DNA of 64,000 nucleotides from Pseudomonas putida (lineage in GTDB: Bacteria; Pseudomonadota; Gammaproteobacteria; Pseudomonadales; Pseudomonadaceae), in the NCBI RefSeq assembly GCF_009883635.2, contig NZ_CP026115.2, forward strand, positions 6,014,001 through 6,078,000, read 5' to 3'. Numbering within the stretch: position 1 is the stretch's first letter; every line of letters starts with the position of its first letter. The position numbers and the translations under genes are program-made. The notes under the pieces are model-generated. The model was not told the origin of the DNA, did not search any database, and saw nothing but the letters and a program-made list of their open reading frames with translations. This document shows, one piece after another, positions 16,274 through 26,240 of the stretch.

Positions 16274-19200
16274 ATGACGCAGACAGCTCCCCCCCTCCAT
16301 CAGGCCCAGATCATCCGTGGCTTGCCCGCCTGGACCCAGACGATGCACCCTGACCACACTCGCCACATCGTGCGCAGCCTGCGCAAGGACTACCTGGATG
16401 AAAACGGTGTGCCCTACAGTTGGTATGCGGCCGCCTCCCCCGATGACCAGGCGCTACTGCGGCGCCTCATCGGCTATCGGGAAAACCAGCTCAAGGCCTT
16501 GCAGGGCGCACTGAAGGGGTTCCAGGACATCAGGACGTTCTGCAAGCCCCTGTTGAAAGAACAATTGAATCTGGATGTCGAGGTAGACAAGGCGCAATAC
16601 GTCCAGCAACCGTACGAGATCTTCACCCCGTGGATGAACCCGCCTGGCCTGGAGTTCGAACTCGCCCCTCCGGTGGAACTCGAACCCACTAGCACGCGGC
16701 CCAAGGGACCAGCACAGAAGCGTTCCTTGCTGGAGGCAGCCCTGCACAACTTCGAAGGGCTCGATGAAGTGGGGCCTTACGACACGCTGGTCCTTGGCCC
16801 GCAAAACGATGCTGCACTACCCCGGCTCCAACCTTTGGCATTCGTGCGTCAATGCCGGGCACTGGACCTTGGGCAGAAGTACCAGAACCATCTGCAAGCC
16901 ATTTACGAAGGCCCCAGAAGGGTTGAGATCGAACGTTTTTGGGGGCAGGCACAGCGCCAGGTGCTCAAAGTCCAGGTCATGATCGCCTGGCTGAAAGGTT
17001 TGCTGACGAAGGCAGGCCGCGAAGCACTGGTGGGGTTGTGCAACAACGAAAGCCAGCCGTACTACAACGATCGGCCTCTGCGCTGCTGGCGTTTCAGCCT
17101 GTTCGGCATCCCGATCCATGATGTGCTGTTAATGGGCTCTGATATTCCGGGCCAGGCAACCCCCTGCGTACTCTACATCCCCAATGACTCTGAACACCCG
17201 ATAAGGGAGTTCAATTCATTGCAAGACGTCGGCGCGCACTTGCGCAGACGGTTGCTGCAAACCGAGTTCCGCCGTCGGCTGGTCAATAACGCCTACAAGA
17301 GCAGTCAGGTCGAGCTGAGCCACAAGCTCGAAGCCGCCCTGTTCGAAACAACCGACACGGGCGGGCGCAAGCCGCGAAAGCTCCCCCACATCCCTATCGT
17401 CCCCACACCGCTGGCATTGCCGATATGGCACGTCCTGTTCAACGACCACAAGCTGCGCCTCCTGGCTGACGCCAAAGCGATCGCCGTGCCTACCGCAGAT
17501 GCCAACGCCGCGGCACGCCAGAAACGTCTCCAGCATTGGCTGGATTCCGGCATGAACCTGCTCAATGTCGCCGCCTTCTTTGTCCCGGGGCTGGATGTCG
17601 TCATGTCAGGCGTGTTCGCCTACCAGATCATGGACTCGGTGTTCACCGGCTTCGAAGCCTGGGAGGAAGGCGATACCCAAGAAGCGCTGGGTCAGCTTGA
17701 ATCGCTGGCGGTCAATGCGGCGGTGATTGCCGGCTTCGCTGCCGGTACCTACGCACTCAAGGCGTCGGGCTTCGTTGATGCACTGGAAAGCGTGTGGAAG
17801 GATGGCCGCGAACAGCTGTGGAAACCCGACATGCGCTCATACGCCAGCAATGCAGCACTGCCTGCCGATGCGCAGGCCGATGCTTGGGGGCTGTACAGCG
17901 TCAACGGCAAGCGCCACGTACTGCTGGAGGGTCAGCTGTATGAAGCGTTCGAGAACACCGACCGGCAATGGTGTGTCCGCCACCCTGCCAGCACCGACGC
18001 CTACGCCCCCCCCCTGCGTTACCTGGGCGACAAGCGCTGGCAGTTGACCCATGACGACCCGCTCGGCTGGAACGATGAAAAGCTGCTGCACGCGCTTGGC
18101 ACATTCAGCCAGGGCCTGCAGACAGTGGAGCAGCTCGCAGCCTTGCGTATTGCCGGGGACAGCGCTGATGTTCTGCGTTACCACCAGGTCAACGGCTCGC
18201 GCCCACCGGCCTTGCTGACCGATATCCTGCTGCGTCTGCAGTTGGACAACGATGCAACGGACATCATCAACCGGGTTCGGCATGGCCTGCCGCTTGCTGC
18301 CTACAAGAACTTGGCCCTTCCTGAACTGGTGAGCCTGCCAGACTGGCCGGCACGTTACAGGCTGAAGGTCTTCACCGGCGCCGAAAAATGGGGAGATGCC
18401 GCCTATTATGGTGCGCCGGACGCAGGTGACACGGTGCAGATCGAAATCGGCCGCGAGGACCTTGAACAAGGCCACCTGAGCATGGTCGTCCTGGCCGCAA
18501 TGGATGAGGACGCAATCGAGCAGCTGCTACCTGGCATTGCTCCCGAACAACGGGCAAGGGCCTTGGACGAGCAATTGGCGAGCCGCCTGACAACGCGTCG
18601 CGTCGACGTCTTCGAGCGCTTGCTTGGAAGCCGGCGAACACCCTTGAGCATCGAAGCGCAGACCATCAGCCGCCAGTTTCCCGGTGTGCCCGACAGTGCC
18701 CTGCAAGCGCTCGTCGAACAGGCCAGCCACAGCGAACGCCAACGTTTGGCGGGAGGCCGCGTGCCCTTGCGCGTGGCGGAAGAAGCACGCCACCTGCAAG
18801 CCCGCACCCGCCTTGACCGCGCCGTGCTTGGTTTGTATCGAACAAGCCTGGCCAACTCCGACAGCCAAAAGCTGCGCCAGGCCCTGTTGGCCAAACATCC
18901 GCACGCGAACGATGCCCAACTGCTGGATTTCGCCGTTGCCGACCGATCGGGCTGTGCCACGCTGCTAGGCCAGCAGCCTATCAAGCCAGGCTGGCGTTCC
19001 CCCCTGCGCCTGGCCCATGGTCGCATCGGTTACCCGCTCAGTGGCCGAGGCAGTGTGGGTGCTGCTGAACATCGGCTCCGTTCGCTGTTCCCCTCGCTCA
19101 ACGCCAGCCAGATCTCTGACTTGCGGGCCGAGCTGAGCAAAACGGGTGATCTGGGCGCTGCGGTCAAGGAGTTGCAAGCAGAATTGCAAACGCTTGACCG

Positions 19201-21154
19201 CGATCTGAAGAACTGGATCTGGGGCGCCACTGACGTGTTCGAGCGGCAGGATCGACAGCGCTGCGCCTCGCTGCTCGAAGAGGCTTGGCGACGGGAAGGC
19301 GCAAGTGATCGCGAAACGCTGGTGCTGGAGCGTATGCGCATACCCCGGATGCCTGCAGTTACCGCCCGTCTGCCCCATATCCGCGAACTCAAGCTGACGG
19401 GGTTGGAGCTGCAGCAACTGGATGCCCAATTCCTGTCCTGCTTTCCCAATCTGCAGGTGCTGGAAGTGACCCGCAACCCGGCGATCGATGCCCAGGGGCT
19501 GTTCGACGCGCTTGCATCGGTGCCCCGCCTGCGCAGCCTGGACTTGACTAGCAATGGCCTTGCCAGCCTCACACCCGCCGCGCAAAACGCACTGACGGCG
19601 ATGCCCGACCTGCGCCAACTGAACCTGCGGCGCAACCAACTGACTCTGGATGAAACCACGCTGACCTTTCTCGCCAGTCGACCACTGGACATCCTGAGGC
19701 TGGGTAGCAACCGCATCACCCTCGATGAGAACCTCGCCAAGCGTTTTCAGGATCTGGTTCATCCTCAGCGACTGGACCTCAGCTTCAACCCACTGCAGCG
19801 TGCACCCGATGTCCGTTACATGGCCCGCCTCCAACATCTGGATCTTAACAACTGCGCATTACCCGCATGGCCCGAGGGCCTCACCACCTTGATGAGCCAG
19901 CCTCAATATCAGCTGCGCTTTCTGGACCTTTCATCCAACCGCATCCATCACATTGCAGACTTGTCGAACATCCTTCGCAGCCCCTATGCGCGTGATGTCA
20001 GCGCCCACCTGTCCGAGCGCCGCTGGCTATTCAACTACAACGGTCTGGAAGCCGAAACGCGCAGACGCCTGCTGGCCAGTGGCGTCAACGTCTTCGAGCA
20101 CCCTCCCGAACGCCCCGAGTGGCAGGGGTTCTGGCGTGATTGGGCGAATACACAGCAAGAACAGCTGTGGACCGAACTGTTCGAACAGAGCGAAAACGGT
20201 GACCTGCAAGCCGTGTTGGAACGGCTGGTCAATTCAAAGGAAGCACAACGCGATCCGCAAGGATTGCGTGAAAGGGTCTGGGCGCTGCTGGAGCGGGCTC
20301 GTGAAAACTCCGCGCTGCGCGAGCGCCTTAACGAGGTTGCACAGTTGTACCCGCCCACCTGTGGTGACGCAGGCGCCGAAGCCTTCAGCGCCTTGGAAGT
20401 GGAGTTGCTGGCCAGTGATGCATTCGACCAGGCGCATGGCACCGCCAAACCACTGCTCGACCTGTACCGCCAACTGTATCGCCGGGAGAAGGTCAATGAA
20501 CTGGCAGATCGCATCAGCTTCAGGCGAGGTCAGCGCAAGCAGGCCCTGCTGGACAACGTCATGGACGAAGAATTGCCGGCCTATGACCCGCTGGATGTGC
20601 CCACTGCCTTCCCCGATGTCGACCTGGAGACGGGCCTGGTCGACGATATTGAAGTCCGCCTGGCCTTGCGCCAGTCCCTGGCTCACACGCTCGACTTTCC
20701 CGAACCTAGCAGCGGCATGCTTTATCGTGACGCGGCGAGGATCAATCGGCAGATTATCGGCAACGTGGAGGCTGCCGTGCGCACGTTCGACGCCGACACC
20801 GATGCCCGGCAGCAGTGGACGTGCCAACAGCCAGTCTGGATCAATTACCTGAAAGTACGCTATGCCAGCCAGTTCGAGGCCATCACCGACTTCTGGCGCC
20901 CTGGCCTCGACTATCTGTTCTATTGCTGGGACGCAGACTACGAGCCTATCACCCATCTGGACAGCGCCATAACACGTGCACTGGCTCCGGTCATGCCAGC
21001 CCCTCCCCTGGACGAACACGGCGCGTTACGCCGCGTACCCCTCGGGCAGCAAGCGTTCGACAACGCCACGAGCGCATTGACGCACGAGCAACAGCAAGTG
21101 GAGGCCGGGTTGCTGCTCAGCCTTACCCGGCAATTGGAAGTCATCGACGCTTGA
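16274..21154 (+). CDS. giant leucine-rich-repeat protein with NEL-type E3 ubiquitin ligase region (putative effector/toxin)
   Basis: The 1,626-residue protein has three parts. Residues 1 to about 1030 resemble the dermonecrotic-toxin-like N-terminal region found in Pseudomonas NEL proteins and include hydrophobic stretches (about 430-455, FFVPGLDVVMSGVFAYQIM, and 480-495) that could insert into membrane. Residues about 1034-1236 are leucine-rich repeats (LRSLDLTSNGLASL, LRQLNLRRNQLTL, LRFLDLSSNRIHHI). The C-terminal part resembles the NEL E3-ligase domain of IpaH/SspH effectors, with the catalytic-type motif CGD: Cys1363 in PPTCGDAGAEAFSALEVEL. NEL enzymes transfer ubiquitin to host proteins via a cysteine thioester. 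I chose the ATG at 16274 (MTQTAPPLHQAQ); a GTG at 16181 is possible. No signal peptide, chaperone or secretion genes are nearby. Confidence 0.85.
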   Translation: MTQTAPPLHQAQIIRGLPAWTQTMHPDHTRHIVRSLRKDYLDENGVPYSWYAAASPDDQALLRRLIGYRENQLKALQGALKGFQDIRTFCKPLLKEQLNLDVEVDKAQYVQQPYEIFTPWMNPPGLEFELAPPVELEPTSTRPKGPAQKRSLLEAALHNFEGLDEVGPYDTLVLGPQNDAALPRLQPLAFVRQCRALDLGQKYQNHLQAIYEGPRRVEIERFWGQAQRQVLKVQVMIAWLKGLLTKAGREALVGLCNNESQPYYNDRPLRCWRFSLFGIPIHDVLLMGSDIPGQATPCVLYIPNDSEHPIREFNSLQDVGAHLRRRLLQTEFRRRLVNNAYKSSQVELSHKLEAALFETTDTGGRKPRKLPHIPIVPTPLALPIWHVLFNDHKLRLLADAKAIAVPTADANAAARQKRLQHWLDSGMNLLNVAAFFVPGLDVVMSGVFAYQIMDSVFTGFEAWEEGDTQEALGQLESLAVNAAVIAGFAAGTYALKASGFVDALESVWKDGREQLWKPDMRSYASNAALPADAQADAWGLYSVNGKRHVLLEGQLYEAFENTDRQWCVRHPASTDAYAPPLRYLGDKRWQLTHDDPLGWNDEKLLHALGTFSQGLQTVEQLAALRIAGDSADVLRYHQVNGSRPPALLTDILLRLQLDNDATDIINRVRHGLPLAAYKNLALPELVSLPDWPARYRLKVFTGAEKWGDAAYYGAPDAGDTVQIEIGREDLEQGHLSMVVLAAMDEDAIEQLLPGIAPEQRARALDEQLASRLTTRRVDVFERLLGSRRTPLSIEAQTISRQFPGVPDSALQALVEQASHSERQRLAGGRVPLRVAEEARHLQARTRLDRAVLGLYRTSLANSDSQKLRQALLAKHPHANDAQLLDFAVADRSGCATLLGQQPIKPGWRSPLRLAHGRIGYPLSGRGSVGAAEHRLRSLFPSLNASQISDLRAELSKTGDLGAAVKELQAELQTLDRDLKNWIWGATDVFERQDRQRCASLLEEAWRREGASDRETLVLERMRIPRMPAVTARLPHIRELKLTGLELQQLDAQFLSCFPNLQVLEVTRNPAIDAQGLFDALASVPRLRSLDLTSNGLASLTPAAQNALTAMPDLRQLNLRRNQLTLDETTLTFLASRPLDILRLGSNRITLDENLAKRFQDLVHPQRLDLSFNPLQRAPDVRYMARLQHLDLNNCALPAWPEGLTTLMSQPQYQLRFLDLSSNRIHHIADLSNILRSPYARDVSAHLSERRWLFNYNGLEAETRRRLLASGVNVFEHPPERPEWQGFWRDWANTQQEQLWTELFEQSENGDLQAVLERLVNSKEAQRDPQGLRERVWALLERARENSALRERLNEVAQLYPPTCGDAGAEAFSALEVELLASDAFDQAHGTAKPLLDLYRQLYRREKVNELADRISFRRGQRKQALLDNVMDEELPAYDPLDVPTAFPDVDLETGLVDDIEVRLALRQSLAHTLDFPEPSSGMLYRDAARINRQIIGNVEAAVRTFDADTDARQQWTCQQPVWINYLKVRYASQFEAITDFWRPGLDYLFYCWDADYEPITHLDSAITRALAPVMPAPPLDEHGALRRVPLGQQAFDNATSALTHEQQQVEAGLLLSLTRQLEVIDA

Positions 21155-21161
21155 ACGCGGC

Positions 21162-23594
21162 TCAATGGCCGCGCAGGTCTTCGAAGAAGGCCTGCCGGCC
21201 ATCCACCTGGGCCGACGCGCGAGGCGCACCCGCCACCTCGCCGTTGGCGCTCTCGACATGCCAGTAGCAGTGCCTGACCGCCCGTGTCACCGCCACATAG
21301 GCCAGGCGTTGCACCTCTTCCTTCTGCGCCGTGTCGAACGGCTGCGCATCACCGGCTTTGCCCAACCCGGCCAGGCGATACACCTGGTTCTTGTACGGCG
21401 AACTGGTCAGGTACTGGCAATCACCAAGCATGAACACTGCATCGGCCTGCAGCCCTTTGGCGCTGTGGTAGGTCAGCTGGCGCAGGCGCCGTTGCTCGGC
21501 GGGCAGCAGGGCTTCGGCGTGCAGGACGCTTTGCAGGTGCTCGTTCATCAGGGCTTTGTCGCTGCCCTTGCGGTACAGCATCATCACCGATTCGCCGCGC
21601 TGGTAATGCTCGATCAGTGTCTCGCCCAGCGCCGCCTCATCACGGTCGAAGACCCGCACCGGAGATCCTCTCAGCTCGGCAGCCGGCCCGCTGGCCCACG
21701 CCTTCTTGCCGGCAATGGCTGGGGTGCCCTTGACCAGATGTTCGGCGGCATCGATCACCTGCTGCTGACAGCGGTAGTTGTCGACCAGCATCACCCGGGT
21801 GTTGGCCGGCGACGGGAAAGCCTTGGTGAACTCCATGAAGTACTTCGGCGAACTGCCCCGCCAGCCATAGATCGACTGCCAGTCGTCACCCACGCACATC
21901 AGCGAGGAATGCTGGGCATTGCGCCCGGTGTGCATGGCAGGGCCGCGGCGGCGGATTTCCGCGAGACTGGCACGCAGCCAGCTGACGATCTGCGGCGAGA
22001 CGTCCTGGAACTCGTCGATCATCAGGTGCGCCAGTGGCCGCAGCAGCGGGTCGGGCAGCAGCTGCAGGTTCTCCGGGTTGTTCTCGCCGAACAGGGCGAA
22101 CATGCGGTTGTAGCTCATCACCGGTGGCGACTGGTCGAGCAGGTGCGCTTCCAGGGCCTTCCAGTACAGGGCCAACGCCTCGAAGAACAGCGCGTCGGGA
22201 TCGCCGGACGGAAAGCTCATGGCTGCCACGGCCGGATTCACTTCAAGGCCGAGGTTCTCGATGAAGTTGGCGGCGCCGACGAAGGCGTCGAGCAGCGGCG
22301 CTGGGGCCAGCTCGCCCTTGACCTTGTACTCGAAGCCGGGCCCGGCCACGGCATCGCCGGCCAGTGATGCGGCCAGGCGCCGGGCCATGGCGTAGTTGTC
22401 GAGCCAGATCAGCGGCTTGTCGCAGAACGCCTGCAGCAGAGTGCGCTTGACGGCCCACTCGGCACGCACCGCCAGCTTGGCGCCGGGGCGTTGGTACTGG
22501 GCGCTTTCCGCCGGGTCGAAGCCCAGCACCACCCAGGCTTCGAGGCCTTCCAGACGCCCGTGCACATGGAAGCGGCTACCACGGATCTCGACCGTTTCGC
22601 GGCAGGGCTCGATCCCCTTGATCGGCCAGGCGCCAGCGGCAAACCACAGGTCCTCGATCACGTCGCACAACTCTTCGTCACGCTGGGCGGCCAGCTGGGT
22701 GACCTGCACGCGTTTCTGCACATCCGGGTGGTCCGGGTCCAGCGGCTTGAGTTGCAGGGCCTCGCGGCGCAAGGTGGCGACGATCTCGGCAAAGCGCGGG
22801 CTGTCGCCGAGCAACTGGCTGTAGCACTGGTTGAGCTGTTGGCGCTGGGCATCGTTCAGGCGCAGGTCGAACGGGTTGCTCTCGGCTTCCGCCTCACGGC
22901 CGGCCGGCATCTCGTTGCCCAGGGTCTCGAACGCGCGCACCTGGCTGAAGCCCGGCAGGCTGCGCACCAACGGCAGGATCCGCGAATGGAAGGTGCGCAC
23001 CAGCTCGCGGGCCTTGGCCGGTTGCAGGTCGAGCTGCCACAGGGCGAACACCTGCACCAGGCGCTTGATGAAATCCTTGCGTGACTCGCGGGTGAAGGTG
23101 ACCACGGTCATCGCGTCCAGCTCGTAGCCCAGGTAGTGACGCAGCAGCAGGATGCGCAGTACCAGCGAGGTCGACTTGCCCGCCCCGGCGCCGGCCACCA
23201 CGCAGGTGGACGGGGTGTCGCTGAAGATCAGCTTCCACTGCGCCGCGCTGGGCTGGGCCTCGGCGGGCAGGCGCTGGGCAACGTCGGCCTTGAAGCGCTT
23301 TTTCAGTTCGGCGCTCAACGGCAGGCGCCAATCGTCGAACAGGTTGTCGTCCTGCCTGGGCACAGCGCAGGTGTCAGGGCGTGCGTCGCGGATAACCAGC
23401 ACCTGGCGCCCTGCCTCGTAACCAAGACACCAGGAGTCGCGGTGCTGCGCCTGCAGGCGGTTCAAGCCACGGCCCAGCAGGCGGGCGGCCAAGCGACGCA
23501 ACCAAGGTAACTGGGCGGGCGGGGTCAGTTCGGCGGGGGCCTGGGGTTGCTCGTGGGCCACGGTCACTCCGTTGAAAATCAGATCAGCGGACAT
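21162..23594 (-). CDS. UvrD/Rep-family superfamily 1 helicase
   Basis: The 810-residue protein has an N-terminal region of about 115 residues, then an SF1A helicase core. Walker A is GAGAGKST at 135-142; motif Ia is VTFTRESRKDF; motif II LMIDEFQDVSP; motif III VGDDWQSIYGWRGSSP; motif IV NYRCQQQVI; motif V TYHSAKGLQADAVF; motif VI RLAYVAVTRAV. The N-terminal extension with a WLRRLAARLLGR stretch resembles helicase IV-like layouts, but I cannot prove orthology. These enzymes unwind DNA 3'-5' in repair or in clearing stalled replication. It converges on the NEL gene with a gap of only 7 bp and is divergent from pirin across an AT-rich promoter region. Confidence 0.88.
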   Translation of the reverse strand: MSADLIFNGVTVAHEQPQAPAELTPPAQLPWLRRLAARLLGRGLNRLQAQHRDSWCLGYEAGRQVLVIRDARPDTCAVPRQDDNLFDDWRLPLSAELKKRFKADVAQRLPAEAQPSAAQWKLIFSDTPSTCVVAGAGAGKSTSLVLRILLLRHYLGYELDAMTVVTFTRESRKDFIKRLVQVFALWQLDLQPAKARELVRTFHSRILPLVRSLPGFSQVRAFETLGNEMPAGREAEAESNPFDLRLNDAQRQQLNQCYSQLLGDSPRFAEIVATLRREALQLKPLDPDHPDVQKRVQVTQLAAQRDEELCDVIEDLWFAAGAWPIKGIEPCRETVEIRGSRFHVHGRLEGLEAWVVLGFDPAESAQYQRPGAKLAVRAEWAVKRTLLQAFCDKPLIWLDNYAMARRLAASLAGDAVAGPGFEYKVKGELAPAPLLDAFVGAANFIENLGLEVNPAVAAMSFPSGDPDALFFEALALYWKALEAHLLDQSPPVMSYNRMFALFGENNPENLQLLPDPLLRPLAHLMIDEFQDVSPQIVSWLRASLAEIRRRGPAMHTGRNAQHSSLMCVGDDWQSIYGWRGSSPKYFMEFTKAFPSPANTRVMLVDNYRCQQQVIDAAEHLVKGTPAIAGKKAWASGPAAELRGSPVRVFDRDEAALGETLIEHYQRGESVMMLYRKGSDKALMNEHLQSVLHAEALLPAEQRRLRQLTYHSAKGLQADAVFMLGDCQYLTSSPYKNQVYRLAGLGKAGDAQPFDTAQKEEVQRLAYVAVTRAVRHCYWHVESANGEVAGAPRASAQVDGRQAFFEDLRGH

Positions 23595-23640
23595 GTTCGC
23601 CGCATCTGCCGAAAATCACCAGCGAATGCTTTCAGATCAG

Positions 23641-23668
23641 TGGATTAGGCGATGAATCGCATAATCCA
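23641..23668. promoter_or_regulatory. 28-bp palindromic operator candidate between helicase and pirin genes
   Basis: The arms TGGATTA and TAATCCA enclose GCGAT and ATCGC around a 2-base centre; all 12 positions in these arms pair and only one flanking pair mismatches. It lies 47 bp upstream of the helicase start and 113 bp upstream of the pirin start, within an AT-rich gap. Such symmetry is well suited to a LysR- or TetR-type dimer. The regulator is not encoded next to it. Confidence 0.5.
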
Positions 23669-23780
23669 CATCGCCACTATCTATCTATTTTAATGATCAT
23701 AATCAGCCGATATTTACGCTTATTTTCGATCTATTTTTCACGCATCATGGCTCCATTCCACTGATTCAAGGAGCACGACC

Positions 23781-24479
23781 ATGCTGCAACTGCGACCATT
23801 CGAAGGCCTCGGCCACGCCAACCACGGCTGGCTCGACGCCCACCACCACTTCTCGTTTGCCGAGTACTACGACCCGGCACGCATGCACTGGGGCAACCTG
23901 CGGGTCTGGAACGACGACCTGATTGCCGCAGGCAGCGGTTTCCCGCCTCACCCGCACCGCGACATGGAAATCATCACCTATGTGCGTGAAGGCGCCATTA
24001 CTCACCAGGACAGCCTGGGCAACAAGGGCCGTACCGAAGCTGGCGACGTGCAGGTGATGAGTGCCGGTAGCGGCATCGTGCACAGCGAATACAACCTGGA
24101 AGAGGTCGATACCCGCATCTTCCAGATCTGGATCGTGCCGGAGAGGGTGGGCGATGCACCGTCGTGGGGGACCCGCCCGTTCCCGAAAGGTGAGCGTGGC
24201 GAAGGCTTCGTGACCCTGGCCAGTGGCCGCGCCGGAGATGAGGACAGCCTGCAGATCCGCACCGATGCACGGCTGGTTGCAGCAACGCTGCAGGCTGGCG
24301 AAACCGCCGAATACCGCTTCGATGCCGGGCGCCGGGGTTACCTGGTGCCGGCCAAGGGGCTGGTGGAAGTCAATGGACTGCGTGCCAAGGGCCGGGATGG
24401 CGTGGCGATCGAGGAAGAAGAAGTGCTGCGGGTGACCGCGATCGAAGACAGCGAGATTGTCCTGGTCGATGTTGCATAA
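23781..24479 (+). CDS. pirin family protein (YhhW/YhaK type)
   Basis: The 232-residue protein is a bicupin pirin. The N-terminal cupin has the family metal ligands: two histidines in FPPHPHRDMEIITY, then His and Glu in GSGIVHSEYN. The pirin signature GWLDAHHHFSFAEYYDPARM begins near residue 16. The C-terminal cupin is a degenerate partner. Bacterial pirins of this type can act as quercetin 2,3-dioxygenases or as redox-linked regulators that bind metabolic enzymes; which applies here is not evident. The ribosome site AAGGAGC lies 8 bp before the ATG. It is monocistronic, followed by a strong hairpin shared with pgm. Confidence 0.88.
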   Translation: MLQLRPFEGLGHANHGWLDAHHHFSFAEYYDPARMHWGNLRVWNDDLIAAGSGFPPHPHRDMEIITYVREGAITHQDSLGNKGRTEAGDVQVMSAGSGIVHSEYNLEEVDTRIFQIWIVPERVGDAPSWGTRPFPKGERGEGFVTLASGRAGDEDSLQIRTDARLVAATLQAGETAEYRFDAGRRGYLVPAKGLVEVNGLRAKGRDGVAIEEEEVLRVTAIEDSEIVLVDVA

Positions 24480-24486
24480 GTGAAAG

Positions 24487-24505
24487 GGGGCTGCGCAGCA
24501 GCCCC
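24487..24505. terminator. bidirectional hairpin between pirin and pgm
   Basis: GGGGCTGC-GCA-GCAGCCCC forms a perfect 8-bp stem just after the pirin stop and just before the end of the converging phosphoglucomutase gene. Confidence 0.7.
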
Positions 24506-24516
24506 GCTCAGTTCAA

Positions 24517-26154
24517 TCAGGCAATCGCCGCATCCACCAGCACCTGCGCCTCTTCCACCAGGCGCTTGAGGTGAGCCTCGTCGACGAAGCTCTCGGCGTA
24601 GATCTTGTAGATGTCTTCCGTCCCCGAAGGCCGTGCGGCGAACCAGCCATTGGCCGTCATCACCTTCAAGCCACCAATCGCCTGGTCATTGCCGGGCGCC
24701 TTGCTGAGGATCTGCACAATCGGCTCACCGGCCAGCTCGGTGGACTTCACCTGCTCCGGCGCCAGCTTGCTCAGTGCGGCCTTCTGCCGGGCATCGGCCT
24801 TGGCCTCAACGCGGGTGGCGAACGGCTTGCCCAGCGCCGCAGTCAGGTCGTTGTAGGCCTGGCTCGGGTTGCGCCCGGTACGGGCAGTCATCTCGGCCGC
24901 CAGCAGCGCCGGAATCAGGCCGTCCTTGTCAGTCGCCCAGACCGTACCATCCTTGCGCAGGAACGAGGCGCCGGCGCTCTCTTCACCACCGAAACCGAGC
25001 GTGCCGTCAAACAGGCCCTGGGCAAAGTACTTGAAGCCCACCGGTACTTCGTAGAGCTCACGGCCCAGGCGCTCGGTGACGCGGTCGATCAGGCCGCTGG
25101 ACACCACGGTCTTGCCCACTGCGGCGTCTGTGCGCCATTGCGGGCGATTGCGGTACAGGTAATCGATGGCCACGGCCAGGTAATTGTTCGGCTGCAGCAG
25201 GCCATCGGCGGTGACGATGCCGTGGCGGTCATGGTCCGGGTCACAGGCGAAGGCCACGTCGAAGCGCTCGCGCAGGCCGATCAGGCCTTGCATGGCGTAA
25301 GGCGAGGATGGGTCCATGCGGATCTGGCCGTCCCAGTCCACGCACATGAAGCGGAAGGTCGGGTCGACCTCGGTGTTCACCACTTCCAGGTTCAGCTGGT
25401 AGCGCTCGGCAATCGCCGACCAGTAGCGCACCCCTGCCCCGCCCAGCGGATCGACGCCCAGGCGCAGGTTGGCACCACGAATGACGTCGAAGTCGATGAC
25501 GTTTTCCAGGTCGGCCACGTAGTGGGTCACGTAGTCATGGCGCTGGGTGGTGGCAGCTTGCAGCGCCTGGGCATGCTCCATGCGCTTGACCCCGGCAAGG
25601 TTCGCAGCCAGCAGTTCGTTGGCCTTGGCCTCGATCCACTTGGTCACGTCACTGTCGGCCGGGCCGCCGTTGGGCGGGTTGTACTTGAAACCCCCGCTCT
25701 GTGGCGGGTTGTGCGACGGGGTAATGACGATGCCATCGGCCAGGCCCTGGCTGCGGCCACGGTTGTAACAGAGGATGGCATGGGACACCGCCGGCGTCGG
25801 GGTGTATTCGTCGTCCTTGGAGAGCATCACCTGCACGCCATTGGCGGCCAGCACTTCCAGCGCACTGGCTGCGGCCGGCGCGGACAGCGCGTGGGTGTCG
25901 GCGCCGATGAACAGCGGGCCGTCGATGCCTTTTTCCTGGCGGTAAAGGCAGATAGCCTGGGTGATCGCCAGCACATGGTGCTCGTTGAAGCTCAGGTCGA
26001 ACGAGCTGCCCCGGTGCCCCGAGGTGCCGAAGGCCACGCGCTGGGCCGCCACGGCAGCGTCGGGGCGGCCGGTGTAGTAGGCGGTGAGCAGGCGGGGAAT
26101 ATCGACCAGCACGCTGGCCGGAGCCGGCTTGCCTGCCAAAGGACTGAGCGTCAT
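24517..26154 (-). CDS. pgm: alpha-D-glucose phosphate-specific phosphoglucomutase
   Basis: The 545-residue enzyme matches bacterial Pgm in length and order. Visible motifs are [17 protein letters not shown] near the N-terminus, the phospho-serine loop [19 protein letters not shown], the magnesium loop [11 protein letters not shown], the sugar-binding loop [16 protein letters not shown] and the phosphate-binding loop [14 protein letters not shown] close to the C-terminus. It interconverts glucose 1-phosphate and glucose 6-phosphate in the cytoplasm, linking glycolytic sugars to glycogen, trehalose and polysaccharide precursors. It is a single gene here, converging on pirin; no glycogen genes are adjacent. 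Confidence 0.95.
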   Translation of the reverse strand: MTLSPLAGKPAPASVLVDIPRLLTAYYTGRPDAAVAAQRVAFGTSGHRGSSFDLSFNEHHVLAITQAICLYRQEKGIDGPLFIGADTHALSAPAAASALEVLAANGVQVMLSKDDEYTPTPAVSHAILCYNRGRSQGLADGIVITPSHNPPQSGGFKYNPPNGGPADSDVTKWIEAKANELLAANLAGVKRMEHAQALQAATTQRHDYVTHYVADLENVIDFDVIRGANLRLGVDPLGGAGVRYWSAIAERYQLNLEVVNTEVDPTFRFMCVDWDGQIRMDPSSPYAMQGLIGLRERFDVAFACDPDHDRHGIVTADGLLQPNNYLAVAIDYLYRNRPQWRTDAAVGKTVVSSGLIDRVTERLGRELYEVPVGFKYFAQGLFDGTLGFGGEESAGASFLRKDGTVWATDKDGLIPALLAAEMTARTGRNPSQAYNDLTAALGKPFATRVEAKADARQKAALSKLAPEQVKSTELAGEPIVQILSKAPGNDQAIGGLKVMTANGWFAARPSGTEDIYKIYAESFVDEAHLKRLVEEAQVLVDAAIA

Positions 26155-26240
26155 GCAAAAACCTCGAGTTCAGCGGATGTGGGTGTTGGAACACGCAGTG
26201 TACTGGGAGTTGCAATGCCGTGCGATGGGGCCACCGTGGA

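Noticed and set aside
21162..23594. UvrD-like helicase as part of an anti-phage defence system (Gabija-like)
   Set aside because: No GajA-type nuclease or other defence gene is adjacent; its neighbours are the NEL gene and pirin, and the layout is that of a housekeeping SF1 helicase.
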